Positions 1-9,295 of a stretch of DNA of 64,000 nt are shown here, one piece after another. The notes under the pieces were generated by a model. That model was not told the origin of the DNA. It saw only the letters and a program-made list of their open reading frames with translations, and did no database searches. Position numbers and translations under genes: made by a program. Position 1 is the stretch's first letter. Every line of letters starts with the position of its first letter. This DNA is from Ignavibacteriales bacterium (GTDB taxonomy: Bacteria; Bacteroidota; Ignavibacteria; UBA10030): positions 340,279 through 404,278 of the forward strand of contig JAPLFR010000015.1 in the NCBI GenBank assembly GCA_026390575.1, in the 5' to 3' direction.

Positions 1-1
1 A

Positions 2-424
2 GAGAAAGTAGAACGCGAAAGTACTGCCGAGAAAGCTGGCTTCAAGGCGGGTGATATTATTATCCGGATTGGTACGAAAACAATAGATGCAGTGGAGAAA
101 GTTCAAAGGGAACTTCGTAAATATGATGAAGGTGATAAAGTAGACTTTGAGGTTATGCGAAAGGGTGTGAAGAAAGTATTAAGCGTCGAAATGGAGGAAG
201 ATCAAATTGTTCCCCATAAATTCTTTTTCCAAAAACCACACATGCGGATGTTCCGGACGGATCCATGCGATGAAGCGGAAATGCATTTGGATATGGATGA
301 CCTTCGGCCTCATTTGGATCAAGTACAAATCGATCTGAGAGAGTCGCTCAAGGACATTAATAAAATACCCTTAAGATTCAGAAATATGAACTGCGGTTGT
401 TATTATCACTGTCTCGATTTGTAA
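2..424 (+). CDS. PDZ-domain protein, C-terminal part (5' end outside window)
   Basis: The reading frame is open from base 2, so the gene begins before the window; 140 residues are visible. Residues 1-65 read as the second half of a PDZ domain: an AGF-type turn, then GDIIIRIG, then a beta strand and helix ending in VMRKG. This resembles the PDZ of HtrA/DegP-type or S1C-like envelope proteases, but no catalytic domain is visible, so only PDZ can be claimed. The remaining 75 residues are charged, with many Met, Asp and Glu and a CGCYYHCLDL tail, and match no family I know. A GTG at base 92 could be mistaken for a start, but it lies inside the PDZ fold. A hairpin terminator follows about 40 bases after the stop. 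Confidence 0.8.
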   Translation, partial: EKVERESTAEKAGFKAGDIIIRIGTKTIDAVEKVQRELRKYDEGDKVDFEVMRKGVKKVLSVEMEEDQIVPHKFFFQKPHMRMFRTDPCDEAEMHLDMDDLRPHLDQVQIDLRESLKDINKIPLRFRNMNCGCYYHCLDL

Positions 425-462
425 AATCATAATCACCTTATTATATATTTAACCGTCATAAT

Positions 463-499
463 AATCCGGTAAACCAATCATGGTTGCCGGATTTTTTAT
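463..499 (+). terminator. Rho-independent terminator after the PDZ gene
   Basis: Bases 463-475 (AATCCGGTAAACC) pair with 482-493 (GGTTGCCGGATT) around a six-base loop, with one bulged base. The stem is followed by a run of T. It fits the end of the PDZ transcript. Confidence 0.8.
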
Positions 500-773
500 T
501 GTCCATCAGGTGTTGTTTCAATCAATAAACCCAGACGTGATTTTTTAAACGAGAGTTCTCAATATACTATAAAACGGTCGAAAGGAACGAAGAACCCTGA
601 CATGAATATTAGAGGAAGGTTACTTCTCCGTTGATGAAATAATACGAGAGAAAATCTTCCACGAAACCGCGTTGCATTAATTGGTGGCAGCGTGATTGCT
701 CTCTTGAGGTTTGAAAACTCCTGAATTATCCATACATTTTTACAGAATGAGGATTTACGAGGGGAATGACATA
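500..773. other. Intergenic stretch, no gene recognised
   Basis: Between the terminator and the next gene I see no credible ORF, RNA gene or repeat. The short minus-strand frame across 559-789 has no similarity I recognise and no ribosome site. The promoter of the next operon probably lies here, but I cannot point to boxes with confidence. Confidence 0.4.
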
Positions 774-1010
774 ATGAATTATTTCTCAAAAGGTGATAGA
801 ATGAAATTAAAAATTATTCTGCTTTTAGGAATCCTTGTAATTCTCTTGCCGGATGCATTGAAAGCACAGTATAATGATCCGGGCTCAATGAGCTTCATTT
901 TTCAATTCTTATTAATCATATTCGCATTTATTGTCTTTTATTTTCAAAAGATCCGTTTATTTATTGTTCGAGTTTGGAATAAACTTTTTGGGAAAGATAT
1001 TCCCAAATGA
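774..1010 (+). CDS. Small membrane protein, first gene of a polysaccharide-like cassette
   Basis: A 78-residue protein with two hydrophobic segments. The first (KIILLLGILVILLPDALKAQ) looks like a signal peptide or anchor ending in an AxA-Q type site. The second (about 20 residues of F, I, L, V) is a transmembrane helix followed by a basic Arg/Lys-rich tail. The start at 774 is preceded by GAGGGG about nine bases upstream; an alternative ATG at 801 has AGGTGA four bases upstream and would give the cleaner signal peptide. The stop overlaps the start of the methyltransferase (ATGA at 1007-1010), so the two are co-translated. Family and function are not recognised; the context suggests an envelope assembly accessory. 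Confidence 0.65.
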   Translation: MNYFSKGDRMKLKIILLLGILVILLPDALKAQYNDPGSMSFIFQFLLIIFAFIVFYFQKIRLFIVRVWNKLFGKDIPK

Positions 1011-2392
1011 ATGGTCTTAAAAAAAATCCCGCTTCATTTCGAGACATTGATGGATTTATTTTTGAATTCGAGGGTTCAATCTATCGAGCTATCAACGAGT
1101 GTTATATAGCTGCCTACACGAAAGTAATTTCAAGCGGCTTGTATGAGAAGCTCGTTAAAGAAGAATTGCTTATACCCCATATGGAGGAAAAGGGATTTCC
1201 TATTACCATTCCCAATCATCCTCTCATCATAAAACCGTTTCAAGTAAAACATATAAGCTATCCGTATGAATGGTCGTATGAGCAGTTGAGGGACGCAGCG
1301 CTCTCCATATTAAGAATTCAAGAAATCTCGCTTTCATATGGATTCAGCCTCAAGGATGCTACTCCATTTAATATCCAATTTGTGCATGGAAAACCTCAGC
1401 TCATCGATACGTTGTCTTTTTTTCTTGACGATAAAAATATCTGGGTTGCGTACAAACAGTTTTGTGAAAGTTTCCTTGCCCCTCTAGCGCTAATGGCATT
1501 TATAGATCATGATATCGGACGAATTGGGCGAGAATATCATAATGGAATGCCGCTTCCTTTGGCAAGCACCATGCTGCCGTGCCGAACATGGCTGAGACCA
1601 TCCTTGTTTGTTCATCTCCATCTACATGCCAGGTCTCAAAGATCCGATAAAGCAAACCCCGTTGCAGGGAGTGTCTCAAATCCAGCCAATCAAGCACGAT
1701 TGATATTCAGTCTTCAAAATGCCGTCCGTTCGCTTCCGAAGAGTAAATCATTTTTGAATTGGACAAGTTATTACTCTGGCGATTGTGTACATCCTCTCTA
1801 CCTGAAAAATAAAATTGAAATTATGGAAAAAGCATTGGCCGAGATCAAACCGCAGGCAGTAGTTGATGTCGGTTCTAACACAGGGATATTTTCAAAAATT
1901 GCATCTGCGCATTCAGAAATAGTAATCGCACTTGATCGTGATCCTTCTTCGATTGAGTTTTTATACAGTCTGACGAAAAAAGAGAAGATTACCAATCTCA
2001 TACCCTTAGTAATAGACATTCTCAATCCTTCACCTTCTCTGGGATGGATGAGTTGTGAAAGGAGTTCGTTCTTAGAGAGAATAAATCCTGATGTCATTCT
2101 CATGTTAGGAATTTCCCATCATTTATTAGGGCAGGCGAATATTACATTTCCCATGCTCACAGATCTCTGTGCAAAAACCACGAAATATGTATTTTATGAG
2201 TTCATTCCAGATACTGATGCTAAATTTGAAGAACTCTTTCGTTCACGTGTGAATCAATTTAGCTGGTATACCCAGGAAGAATTGTTGAAAGTATTCGCAA
2301 ATCTATTTACTGTTAAAAACAGATGGAAAGTTGAACCGACCGATCGTATGATTTATCTCTTTGAAAAAAAAGATGTCGGTAAAGATGAGTAG
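1007..2392 (+). CDS. NoeA-like class I SAM-dependent methyltransferase
   Basis: A 461-residue protein. The first 220 residues resemble the N-terminal region of NoeA-type nodulation/exopolysaccharide methyltransferases, including a segment with DATPFNIQFV and PQLIDTLSFF that recalls kinase-like pocket folds. From about residue 284 a Rossmann methyltransferase domain begins with motif I VVDVGSNTGIFS, an acidic end of beta-2 (IALDRDPSS) and a motif IV-like DVILMLGISHHL. It probably methylates a carbohydrate or lipid-linked intermediate. It overlaps the upstream small membrane gene by four bases and the downstream sulfatase gene by about 20 bases, so the three form one transcriptional unit. The substrate is unknown. 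Confidence 0.75.
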   Translation: MNGLKKNPASFRDIDGFIFEFEGSIYRAINECYIAAYTKVISSGLYEKLVKEELLIPHMEEKGFPITIPNHPLIIKPFQVKHISYPYEWSYEQLRDAALSILRIQEISLSYGFSLKDATPFNIQFVHGKPQLIDTLSFFLDDKNIWVAYKQFCESFLAPLALMAFIDHDIGRIGREYHNGMPLPLASTMLPCRTWLRPSLFVHLHLHARSQRSDKANPVAGSVSNPANQARLIFSLQNAVRSLPKSKSFLNWTSYYSGDCVHPLYLKNKIEIMEKALAEIKPQAVVDVGSNTGIFSKIASAHSEIVIALDRDPSSIEFLYSLTKKEKITNLIPLVIDILNPSPSLGWMSCERSSFLERINPDVILMLGISHHLLGQANITFPMLTDLCAKTTKYVFYEFIPDTDAKFEELFRSRVNQFSWYTQEELLKVFANLFTVKNRWKVEPTDRMIYLFEKKDVGKDE

Positions 2393-3902
2393 CGCCGGTT
2401 TCCTTAAAAAAACACTGCGTTGGGTATGGCCAAGTCTTTTCGTCATAGTCCTCTCTTGTATCCGAAAAAGTGTTCTTGCATTATTGCCCTTTGAACAGAT
2501 GCAGGAAGGATTGCTTCTGTATGCCGGATACTTATTGTTCATGATCCCGGCAGGCATTCTTCTTTCAAGATTAAAATTGTTCGATGACGAATCAAAAGTA
2601 GCGTTGATACTCATCTGTGTTACCTATATCTTTTTCGAGTATTCGGCAATATTCGCAACATGGGAACAATTTGCTAAACGATGGGTGATGCTGCATCTGT
2701 ATAACGCGCAGCATACAATGTTTATTGTAACAATGGCTTTTTGCACCGTTGGAATGATGTGGGTTCTGGGAATAATGAATCAGAAGGCAAAGAATCTCAA
2801 GATCCTGCTCTTTACGACGTTCGTTCTTTCCGTTGTTCCGTTTATCGATGTACTGCAATCGCCAAAGTATAAATTCGATTCTGATCTATTCGATATTCAT
2901 CAATCAAATACTGCTGTGAACCAAACAGCAATTCCGCAACGAATATTTTGGATCATACTCGATGAATATCCAAGCTCATTAGTATTGGATGAAGTATGGG
3001 GATATAAAGATACGACATTCCGGAGCGGACTCGAATCACTTGGGTTTACCGTGTACGACTCATGTATCTCGAATTACAATTATACACCGTTTAGTATTGC
3101 AGCAACAACGTATGGTGCGATGCTGCCAATAAACGGGCACCAAAGTCTCACTGTCCAACAATGGTTCTTATTGGGACAAAGGATAAGACAATCGCCGGTC
3201 TTGACCTTCTTTCGAGAGCAAGGGTACGAAACTCATATTCTCTCATTTACGGGTGCTGCTATTAAAAAATTATTTTATGCGGATCGAGGAGAAATAGTTA
3301 CATATAGCGGAGAAATTGTTAGTTCGAGTGCTCTGGGCGCATTGCTTTCCCAATTTGGCAATCAGCATGCCACGTCTCTAGGATTTTATAACTGGGAAAT
3401 TGTTAACAGGCTGTATGCTTTTATGAACCCTAATCCAAAAAATGATCAGCGAATCTTTGTCTATGCTCATTTAATTATGCCTCATGGTCCATATCTGCCA
3501 TTGGAACAAAAATCCTCCCAGAACAAAGAACAGTATTTCGAACTTGAAGATGATCAAGCCTTCTTGTCTCAAGTAAAATATACTGACAGCACCGTCCTCG
3601 ATTTATTGCATAAGGGTCTCGATGGTTTGTCTCCTCATCAAAGGTCGAACACCCTGGTGATACTTCAAGCAGATCATGGGCCGAGATATTTGCAGAAGGG
3701 CGGAACAGATCTCCGACGGAGGTCGTCCTTCGGGATATTGAATGCCGTGCTTTGGCCCAAATATTCAAAGGGAAAGTTCTATAATGGCATGAGTTCTGTG
3801 AATACGTTCCGAATATTGTTTCGTGATTTGTGGGGGATCGATCTCAGCATGGTAAAAGATAGCTCTGCAAATGTATGTCCACTTATTAAAACAGAAGATT
3901 GA
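2373..3902 (+). CDS. Membrane-anchored sulfatase / phosphotransferase-family protein
   Basis: About 509 residues. Roughly four or five transmembrane helices occupy the first 170 residues. A periplasmic alkaline-phosphatase-superfamily domain follows, starting at RIFWIILDEYPSS (metal-site Asp) and containing ILQADHGPR (Asp-His metal site), as in LtaS, EptA and OpgB-like enzymes. Such proteins transfer or remove phosphoethanolamine, phosphoglycerol or sulfate groups on surface glycans. The start could be ATG 2373 or 2385; a TTG at 2361 gives a Lys-rich extension. It overlaps the methyltransferase gene and is the last intact member of the cassette. Substrate and direction of transfer cannot be read from sequence. 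Confidence 0.75.
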   Translation: MSVKMSSAGFLKKTLRWVWPSLFVIVLSCIRKSVLALLPFEQMQEGLLLYAGYLLFMIPAGILLSRLKLFDDESKVALILICVTYIFFEYSAIFATWEQFAKRWVMLHLYNAQHTMFIVTMAFCTVGMMWVLGIMNQKAKNLKILLFTTFVLSVVPFIDVLQSPKYKFDSDLFDIHQSNTAVNQTAIPQRIFWIILDEYPSSLVLDEVWGYKDTTFRSGLESLGFTVYDSCISNYNYTPFSIAATTYGAMLPINGHQSLTVQQWFLLGQRIRQSPVLTFFREQGYETHILSFTGAAIKKLFYADRGEIVTYSGEIVSSSALGALLSQFGNQHATSLGFYNWEIVNRLYAFMNPNPKNDQRIFVYAHLIMPHGPYLPLEQKSSQNKEQYFELEDDQAFLSQVKYTDSTVLDLLHKGLDGLSPHQRSNTLVILQADHGPRYLQKGGTDLRRRSSFGILNAVLWPKYSKGKFYNGMSSVNTFRILFRDLWGIDLSMVKDSSANVCPLIKTED

Positions 3903-3935
3903 AGGATCGTAACTGCAAAAATCATAAATAAATAA

Positions 3936-4064
3936 TCAGTCATTTATACGATGTATGTGGAATTAAAGAAACAATATGAACTTGGTAAGATCGAAGAAAT
4001 TCGGACCGCTCCCATTATTCATGGTATGGATTATGTCCGTCCGACTGTAAAGAAGGAACAATGA
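3936..4064 (+). pseudogene. C-terminal remnant of a Wzz-like chain-length determinant
   Basis: A short open frame opens after a TAA at 3933 and stops at 4062-4064. It encodes YVELKKQYELGKIEEIR, then TAPIIHGMDYVRPTVKK. This is the spacing seen at the C-terminus of Wzz/GumC-type polysaccharide co-polymerases: coiled coil, then an alpha/beta turn, then VxDxAxPPxKK before the last membrane helix. Nothing upstream in frame belongs to the family, so it looks like the last scrap of a deleted gene. It supports the reading of 774-3902 as part of a former surface-polysaccharide locus. Confidence 0.6.
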
Positions 4065-4354
4065 AAGAAAGGAATTATTGTCCTCGTATCGTGATGCAGA
4101 AATGTGTCGAGAGATGGACGAATCTAAACTCGAAATAGATCAAGTATAACGAAAGCTTAAGAGATCGACCGGGAATTATAAAAGCGGGTATACTGTTTAC
4201 ACTACCAATGTCCAAACAGGTGAAATTGTAGTTTATTTATTTTACATCATCTTCGTGAAAAATGCCAGGCGTGCCAGAAGCGGACGCCGGATTTCTTTTG
4301 TTTGCCAGGCACCTTGCCAATCATCGAACCTTGACGTACCTTGCATTGTGAACT
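4065..4354. other. Intergenic stretch, no gene recognised
   Basis: About 290 bases separate the Wzz-like remnant from the histidine kinase. Several stops in all frames and no convincing hairpin terminator are visible. Short decayed coding sequence continuing the polysaccharide locus is possible. The promoter of the kinase gene should lie in its last part, but no clear boxes were identified. Confidence 0.35.
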
Positions 4355-5770
4355 ATGTCTGAAGCGTCTTTTCTTTTCTCTCAATATGGGCGTGTTGTTG
4401 ATTTGCTGCCCGAGATGGTGCTCATCCTGGATGATGAAAACAGGATTCTCGATGCCAACAAAACTGCCGCCGACAAACTAGGAGTGGTTGTTCGACCCTC
4501 GCATCCGAAATATATCTTCGATATACTCCCGGAAGATAAACGGAATAGTTTTAGAGGCCTGCTTCCGTTTGCCGACCAACTGAATTTGGAAACTCAATTT
4601 CGTAATCGTGACGGATCGATCATCGATGTCACGGGAACAGTCCGCGTGCTGCATTCGGGCCAAACGAAGTACTGGGTTCTAGTGATGCGCGATGTAACAG
4701 AAGAAAAGCGGAAAGAACTTGATTTGCTGCGTTTCTCTAACGTCATCCACAATACCATTAACCCCATTCAGATTAGCGATGCAAATGGAACAATGATTTA
4801 TGTCAATCCAGCTTTTGAAAAAGTGACTGGTTATAACAATACAGAATTGATTGGGAAGAACCCAAATATTTTAAACAGCAGTAAGCACAGCAAAGAATTT
4901 TGGTCTGGAGTGTGGAAGCACATTATTTCTGGTAAAGTCTGGGTAGGGAAGATCGAAAACCGACGGAAAGATGGGAGTCCGTTTTTCACAGAGCTTGTCA
5001 TTTCGCCGATCGTCGATTCCCAGGGCAAGATCGTGGGATATCTTGGCGCGCATCGTGACATCACGGAACAAATTATTTTGGAGCAACAGCTTGTCCGTTC
5101 ACAGCGCTTGGAAAGTATCGGTACACTCGCAGCAGGTATTGCGCACGAAGTCGGCAACCCGCTCACTGCTATTTCATCACTCGTGCAAGTTATTCAACGT
5201 ACGAGCACGGATGAATTTGCCAAAGAGAAATTAGAGCTCATCAACAGTCAAGTGAACCGTATTACCCGCATCATACGCGAACTAGTGGATTTCTCGCGTC
5301 CCTCTACACACGTGGTGAAGCCGACGAATATCAATCGAATTGTTAAAGAAGCGCTGAATATCGTTCAGTACGGAAAAAAAGTAAAGGATATTACCTTCGC
5401 ACTCGATTTGGATGAACACCTTCCGGAGATTGCCGCAGTGCCAGATCAAATCGTTCAGGTCTTTATCAACATTTTAATGAACGCCGTGGATTCGTTGGAT
5501 GAACGCCGCGGTACGATCACTGTACATAGCCGTAAAAATGAACATGCGGTTGAAGTGATCGTGCATGACACAGGAAAAGGAATTGAATCTTCAGCATTGG
5601 AAAAAATCTTCGAACCGTTTTACACAACAAAAACTACCGGCCAAGGCACAGGGCTGGGGTTGTGGGTGAGTTATGGTATCGTTAAAAGTTTTGGCGGCGA
5701 TGTGTTTGTTGAAAGTATTCCCGAAAAGGGGAGCACCTTCACCGTCTCGTTTCCTTGGAAAGGTGTCTAA
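4355..5770 (+). CDS. PAS-PAS sensor histidine kinase (NtrB/AtoS type)
   Basis: A 471-residue soluble kinase with no membrane helix. PAS 1 is near residues 12-118, PAS 2 near 128-240 (ending in the PAC motif GYLGAHRDITE). The HisKA H-box LAAGIAHEVGNPLTA has phospho-accepting His264. The HATPase domain shows the N-box NILMNAVDSL, G1 DTGKGI and G2 GTGLGLW. It presumably autophosphorylates in response to a cytoplasmic signal and passes phosphate to the next gene product. The stop and the regulator start share one base (TAATG at 5768-5772), a coupling typical of two-component pairs. The location just upstream of a hydrogenase operon suggests a redox, H2 or metabolite signal, but the ligand is unknown. 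Confidence 0.93.
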   Translation: MSEASFLFSQYGRVVDLLPEMVLILDDENRILDANKTAADKLGVVVRPSHPKYIFDILPEDKRNSFRGLLPFADQLNLETQFRNRDGSIIDVTGTVRVLHSGQTKYWVLVMRDVTEEKRKELDLLRFSNVIHNTINPIQISDANGTMIYVNPAFEKVTGYNNTELIGKNPNILNSSKHSKEFWSGVWKHIISGKVWVGKIENRRKDGSPFFTELVISPIVDSQGKIVGYLGAHRDITEQIILEQQLVRSQRLESIGTLAAGIAHEVGNPLTAISSLVQVIQRTSTDEFAKEKLELINSQVNRITRIIRELVDFSRPSTHVVKPTNINRIVKEALNIVQYGKKVKDITFALDLDEHLPEIAAVPDQIVQVFINILMNAVDSLDERRGTITVHSRKNEHAVEVIVHDTGKGIESSALEKIFEPFYTTKTTGQGTGLGLWVSYGIVKSFGGDVFVESIPEKGSTFTVSFPWKGV

Positions 5771-7131
5771 TGGCGCAACGCATATTAGTGGTTGATGACG
5801 AACAAATTATCCGTGAATCCCTCTCCTTCATCTTAAAGAAAGAAGGATATAACGTTGAAGAAGCAGTCAACGGTAAAGACGCACTCACAAAGCACGAAGC
5901 AAATCCATTCGATATCATTATTACTGATATTGAAATGCCTGAAATGAAAGGAGTGGATTTGCTGAAACAAATTCGCCAGCGGACGCCGCAGACATTGGTT
6001 GTGATTATTACGGCATTTGGATCTGTCGAAACGGCGGTGCTGGCACTGCGCGAAGGTGCCGCGGATTATATTTTGAAGCCGATTAACTTTGATGATCTGC
6101 TCTACCGTGTGAAGAAGCTTTGCGATTACCATGCGCTGACTATTGAAAACTCCCTCCTACGCCAAGAACTTCAGCGTACCTATGATTTCGATCAAATTAT
6201 AGGGCAAAGTACGCCGATGAAAAAAATCTTTGAAGTAATTAAACGAGTTGCGCACAGTGAAGGTACTGTGTTGATCACCGGTAAAAGCGGTACAGGAAAA
6301 GAAATTGTTGCACGCGCAATTCACTACAATAGTCCGCGTCGTGAAAAAAGGTTTCTGCCTATCAATTGCGGAGCCATTGTTGACACACTGTTTGAAAGCG
6401 AACTCTTCGGACACAAAAAAGGATCATTCACAGGTGCAACAGTAGACAAAGAGGGATTGTTAAAAGTTGCGGAAGGCGGTACCGTCTTTCTTGATGAAGT
6501 AAGTGAAATTCCAATTCAACTTCAGGTGAAATTATTACGTGCGCTTGAGCAAAGAGAAATTACACCTGTTGGTATGACGGAACCGATCAAAATCGATGTT
6601 CGCATTATTGCTGCGACGAACCGGGACCTGCGCAAAGAGGTGGAGAATGGTAAATTCCGCGACGATCTTTATTATCGTCTCAATGTTGTTGAAATCGATT
6701 TGCCTTCACTCAAGGAACGTCCTGATGATGTTCCAATTCTCGCGCAGCATTTTCTTGATGCATTCAAGAAACAAATGAGCAAACCAATTCAGGGATTCGC
6801 CAACGAAGCGATGCGTGCCTTGCTCCAATACCAATGGAAAGGCGAAGTACGCGAATTGGAAAATGTCGTCGAGCGCGCCGTCATCTTTTGCGATGAAGAC
6901 TTCGTCAGACTTGAACATCTTCCGGAATATATGCGACCTGCAGAAGACATTCCGTCTGTTTCTACCGGTCATGGGACACTTAAGGATGCTGTGAGAAGTT
7001 TTGAAAGGCAGTTCATTCAACAAACGCTTTCGGCTTGCGGGCAGAACAAGGAAACAGCCGCTAAAGTTCTGGGTGTGAGTCTTTCTTCGCTCTATCGCAA
7101 AATAGAAGAGCTGCAAATACCGTCGCACTGA
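5770..7131 (+). CDS. Sigma-54-dependent response regulator (NtrC/AtoC family)
   Basis: A 453-residue regulator. The N-terminal receiver (residues 1-120) has phospho-acceptor Asp53 in ITDIEMPE and the conserved Lys in ILKPIN. The central AAA+ domain has Walker A GKSGTGKE, the sigma-54 contact loop as GSFTGA (Ala to Ser variant of GAFTGA), Walker [10 protein letters not shown] and the R-finger region [10 protein letters not shown] Fis-type helix-turn-helix lies at the C-terminus ([18 protein letters not shown]). ATG 5770 overlaps the kinase stop; a TTG 15 bases upstream is less likely. It should activate RNA polymerase at -24/-12 promoters, and a consensus one lies about 175 bases downstream of its stop, in front of the hydrogenase operon. 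Confidence 0.95.
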   Translation: MAQRILVVDDEQIIRESLSFILKKEGYNVEEAVNGKDALTKHEANPFDIIITDIEMPEMKGVDLLKQIRQRTPQTLVVIITAFGSVETAVLALREGAADYILKPINFDDLLYRVKKLCDYHALTIENSLLRQELQRTYDFDQIIGQSTPMKKIFEVIKRVAHSEGTVLITGKSGTGKEIVARAIHYNSPRREKRFLPINCGAIVDTLFESELFGHKKGSFTGATVDKEGLLKVAEGGTVFLDEVSEIPIQLQVKLLRALEQREITPVGMTEPIKIDVRIIAATNRDLRKEVENGKFRDDLYYRLNVVEIDLPSLKERPDDVPILAQHFLDAFKKQMSKPIQGFANEAMRALLQYQWKGEVRELENVVERAVIFCDEDFVRLEHLPEYMRPAEDIPSVSTGHGTLKDAVRSFERQFIQQTLSACGQNKETAAKVLGVSLSSLYRKIEELQIPSH

Positions 7132-7176
7132 AGAGAATTGCCATTTTTTCTTAAAACTGTCCGGATGAGCACTGAT

Positions 7177-7194
7177 GCAAATCTTCTGATTTGT
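7177..7194. promoter_or_regulatory. Candidate upstream activator site for the sigma-54 regulator
   Basis: GCAAATC at 7177-7183 and GATTTGT at 7188-7194 form a 7-bp inverted repeat with one mismatch. It lies about 115-130 bases upstream of the -24/-12 promoter. A second TGCAAAT occurs near 7227-7233. The distance and dyad form suit an enhancer-binding-protein site, but the link is inferred. Confidence 0.35.
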
Positions 7195-7305
7195 AAGAAA
7201 TCCGTCTAAAGCTATTTCCCAAAATCTGCAAATTCAATTGAAACAGAGGGGCATGCCTCACTCAATCAACCTTAATTTGTCAAGACATGGTACCTTAGTA
7301 ATTAC

Positions 7306-7320
7306 TGGCACATTCCTTGC
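7306..7320 (+). promoter_or_regulatory. Consensus sigma-54 promoter
   Basis: TGGCAC at 7306-7311, five bases, then TTGC at 7317-7320: an exact match to the -24/-12 consensus with the invariant GG and GC ten bases apart. The expected transcription start is near 7332, giving a leader of about 36 bases before the first ORF at 7368. It sits between a sigma-54 activator gene and the group 3b hydrogenase operon on the same strand. Confidence 0.88.
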
Positions 7321-7367
7321 GGAATATATTGTGAGAATAATTATCAATATTTGCAGAAGAGATATAC

Positions 7368-7556
7368 ATGAAGTTACGATGGTGGCTTGTTGGAATCGTT
7401 GCCGTTGCCGCAGGCGGTATGTTTATGATCAAACATATCGTAGACAACAAAAAGACGTTTCTCCCTTTCGTTGATAATACCAATGAAAAAAGTTTCGGCA
7501 CGTTTCCACATGAAATGCTTGAAACTGATTTCGACGACACAGATTATTTAGCGTAA
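7368..7556 (+). CDS. Small single-pass membrane protein at the head of the hydrogenase operon
   Basis: A 62-residue protein: basic N-terminus, one hydrophobic helix (WWLVGIVAVAAGGMFMI), then an acidic soluble tail rich in Asp and Glu. A purine-rich AGAAGAGA lies about eight bases before the ATG. It is the first ORF downstream of the sigma-54 promoter and precedes the receiver-like gene by 40 bases. Function is not recognised; it could be a membrane tether or simply a leader ORF. An overlapping longer frame (7238-7474) is judged a shadow. Confidence 0.55.
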   Translation: MKLRWWLVGIVAVAAGGMFMIKHIVDNKKTFLPFVDNTNEKSFGTFPHEMLETDFDDTDYLA

Positions 7557-7596
7557 CTCCGTTCAGCAGGGGCATCGGACAAAAGAAAACTTCACC

Positions 7597-8019
7597 ATGT
7601 CCAATCAGGTCGGCATAATTTCGCATGATCAAGCGCAGGCGGCATCACGTGCTACCGTCTCACGGAAGCGTGTGCTCGTTTTTAGTCCGGATGCAGATTT
7701 GGCAAGGTTTCTTCTACTCAATCTCGAAGACCAGTTTCAGATTGTACGCGAACACCGGCTGGAACAATTTGAACAAGCGGTCAAAGAAATTTTACCAGAT
7801 TTAATCTTGATTGATCTCTATACATTTTCTGCCGATATCATCAAACAACTTGATATTGTACGCCGAATGGCAAGCACAATCCCAATCATTGCCTTGCGTG
7901 CTTATATGTCTCTTGCACCTGAGATGAACAAATCAATTGACGATCTTACAGATGCAGTTTTTTATAAACCGGTTGATGTAGAACTTATTACACAAGCGAT
8001 TGAGGATTTATTGAAATAA
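7597..8019 (+). CDS. Stand-alone degenerate receiver-domain protein
   Basis: 140 residues. After about 24 polar residues a CheY-like fold runs to the end: strand 1 RVLVFSPDAD, a phospho-acceptor position in LILIDLYTFS (Asp73), and the Lys in VFYKPVD. The usual Thr/Ser after strand 4 is replaced (PIIALRAY), so phosphorylation-driven switching may be lost or changed. There is no output domain. It lies between the sigma-54 promoter and the hydrogenase subunits and is probably transcribed with them. No clear ribosome site precedes the ATG. Confidence 0.7.
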   Translation: MSNQVGIISHDQAQAASRATVSRKRVLVFSPDADLARFLLLNLEDQFQIVREHRLEQFEQAVKEILPDLILIDLYTFSADIIKQLDIVRRMASTIPIIALRAYMSLAPEMNKSIDDLTDAVFYKPVDVELITQAIEDLLK

Positions 8020-8138
8020 GACGCTCTGAGGTATTGTATATTCCCATCTGACGATTGAATAAGTAATAGGCTTTTAAGACAACGGTATTTACAGTTATTT
8101 GTTTTGCATTCTCACAAAGCAATCTTGTAGGTATCCAC

Positions 8139-9266
8139 TTGAAGACTTTTATTCTTGAACGCAGCGAACTTGACCGCCTGGTCGAAACTCTCAAACGCCG
8201 TGGCTATAAGGTCATCGGGCCCACCGTGCACGACAGTGCAATCATTTACGACGAGTTGACACATCCTAACGATCTTCCTATCGGCTGGACGGATGAACAA
8301 ACAAACGGCATGTATCGATTGAAGAAACGGGATGATGCCGCAGTGTTTGGCTGGACGGTTGGTCCGCAGTCATGGAAGAAATTTCTTTTCCCGCCAATTC
8401 AAAAAATCTTTGCAACCCACAAAAGTAATAAAGGACTTGATCTTCCCAACTCGAAAAAACAACCATCGCAAGAACCGGCGCCGACAAAATACGCTTTTTT
8501 TGGTGTTCGCCCCTGCGATTTAAGCGCCATTACTCTTCAAGATAAAGTATTCCTCAGCGGACCTTTTATCGATCCTGTCTATGAGCGAAAACGGGCCGGT
8601 AATTTTATTGTATCAGTAAATTGCGGACAAGCAGGAGGAACATGTTTCTGTGCGTCGATGGGCACGGGACCTAAAGCCGCAGCCGGATTTGATCTTGCAT
8701 TGACTGAAATCCTAAACGACAAGCGTCATTACTTTATCGTGGAAGTAGGTACAGAGCTGGGTGCAGATGTTCTCAAGAGCGTGAAGTATATAAAAGCAAC
8801 CGATGAAAATATTACGACGGTCAACGAAGTCAGCGAAAAGACCTCAAAACAAATGGGACGGCAGCTTGACACAGTCGATCTGAAAAATATTCTTTATCAA
8901 AATTCCGAACACCCACGCTGGGAACGAACCGCTGCGCGGTGCCTTACGTGCGCCAACTGTACCATGGTTTGTCCAACCTGTTTCTGCGCCACGGTGGAAG
9001 ATGTGACGGATCTTGCAGGCAAGCAAGCAGATCGTATGCGAAAATGGGATTCTTGCTTCACGCTCGACTTTTCATACATTCACGGTGGAAGCGTGCGCGC
9101 TTCTGCAAAAGCACGCTACCGGCAATGGATGACGCATAAACTGGCATCATGGGTGGATCAGTTCGGTACATTTGGCTGCGTTGGGTGCGGACGCTGTATT
9201 ACATGGTGTCCAGTTGGCATCGATATCACTGAGGAAGCACGCGCCATTCGTGAAAATCAAACTTGA
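8139..9266 (+). CDS. hydB: Group 3b [NiFe] hydrogenase beta subunit (4Fe-4S, HydB/AsrA-like)
   Basis: A 375-residue iron-sulfur subunit that passes electrons between the hydrogenase core and the flavin subunit. Two ferredoxin-like cysteine clusters lie near residues 268-280 ([14 protein letters not shown]) and 347-358 ([14 protein letters not shown]). A mid-protein [13 protein letters not shown] element is typical of this family (sulfhydrogenase beta, anaerobic sulfite reductase A). The start is a TTG preceded by a weak TAGG; no better ATG exists in frame before conserved sequence. The gene order B-(cNMP)-G-D-A matches the hydBGDA order of archaeal sulfhydrogenases. Confidence 0.9.
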   Translation: MKTFILERSELDRLVETLKRRGYKVIGPTVHDSAIIYDELTHPNDLPIGWTDEQTNGMYRLKKRDDAAVFGWTVGPQSWKKFLFPPIQKIFATHKSNKGLDLPNSKKQPSQEPAPTKYAFFGVRPCDLSAITLQDKVFLSGPFIDPVYERKRAGNFIVSVNCGQAGGTCFCASMGTGPKAAAGFDLALTEILNDKRHYFIVEVGTELGADVLKSVKYIKATDENITTVNEVSEKTSKQMGRQLDTVDLKNILYQNSEHPRWERTAARCLTCANCTMVCPTCFCATVEDVTDLAGKQADRMRKWDSCFTLDFSYIHGGSVRASAKARYRQWMTHKLASWVDQFGTFGCVGCGRCITWCPVGIDITEEARAIRENQT

Positions 9267-9295
9267 TGAGTTATGTTAATTAAAGGAAAAGTGCT

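Noticed and set aside
559..789. 76-codon minus-strand ORF
   Set aside because: No recognised similarity or ribosome site; it overlaps the start region of the next plus-strand gene.
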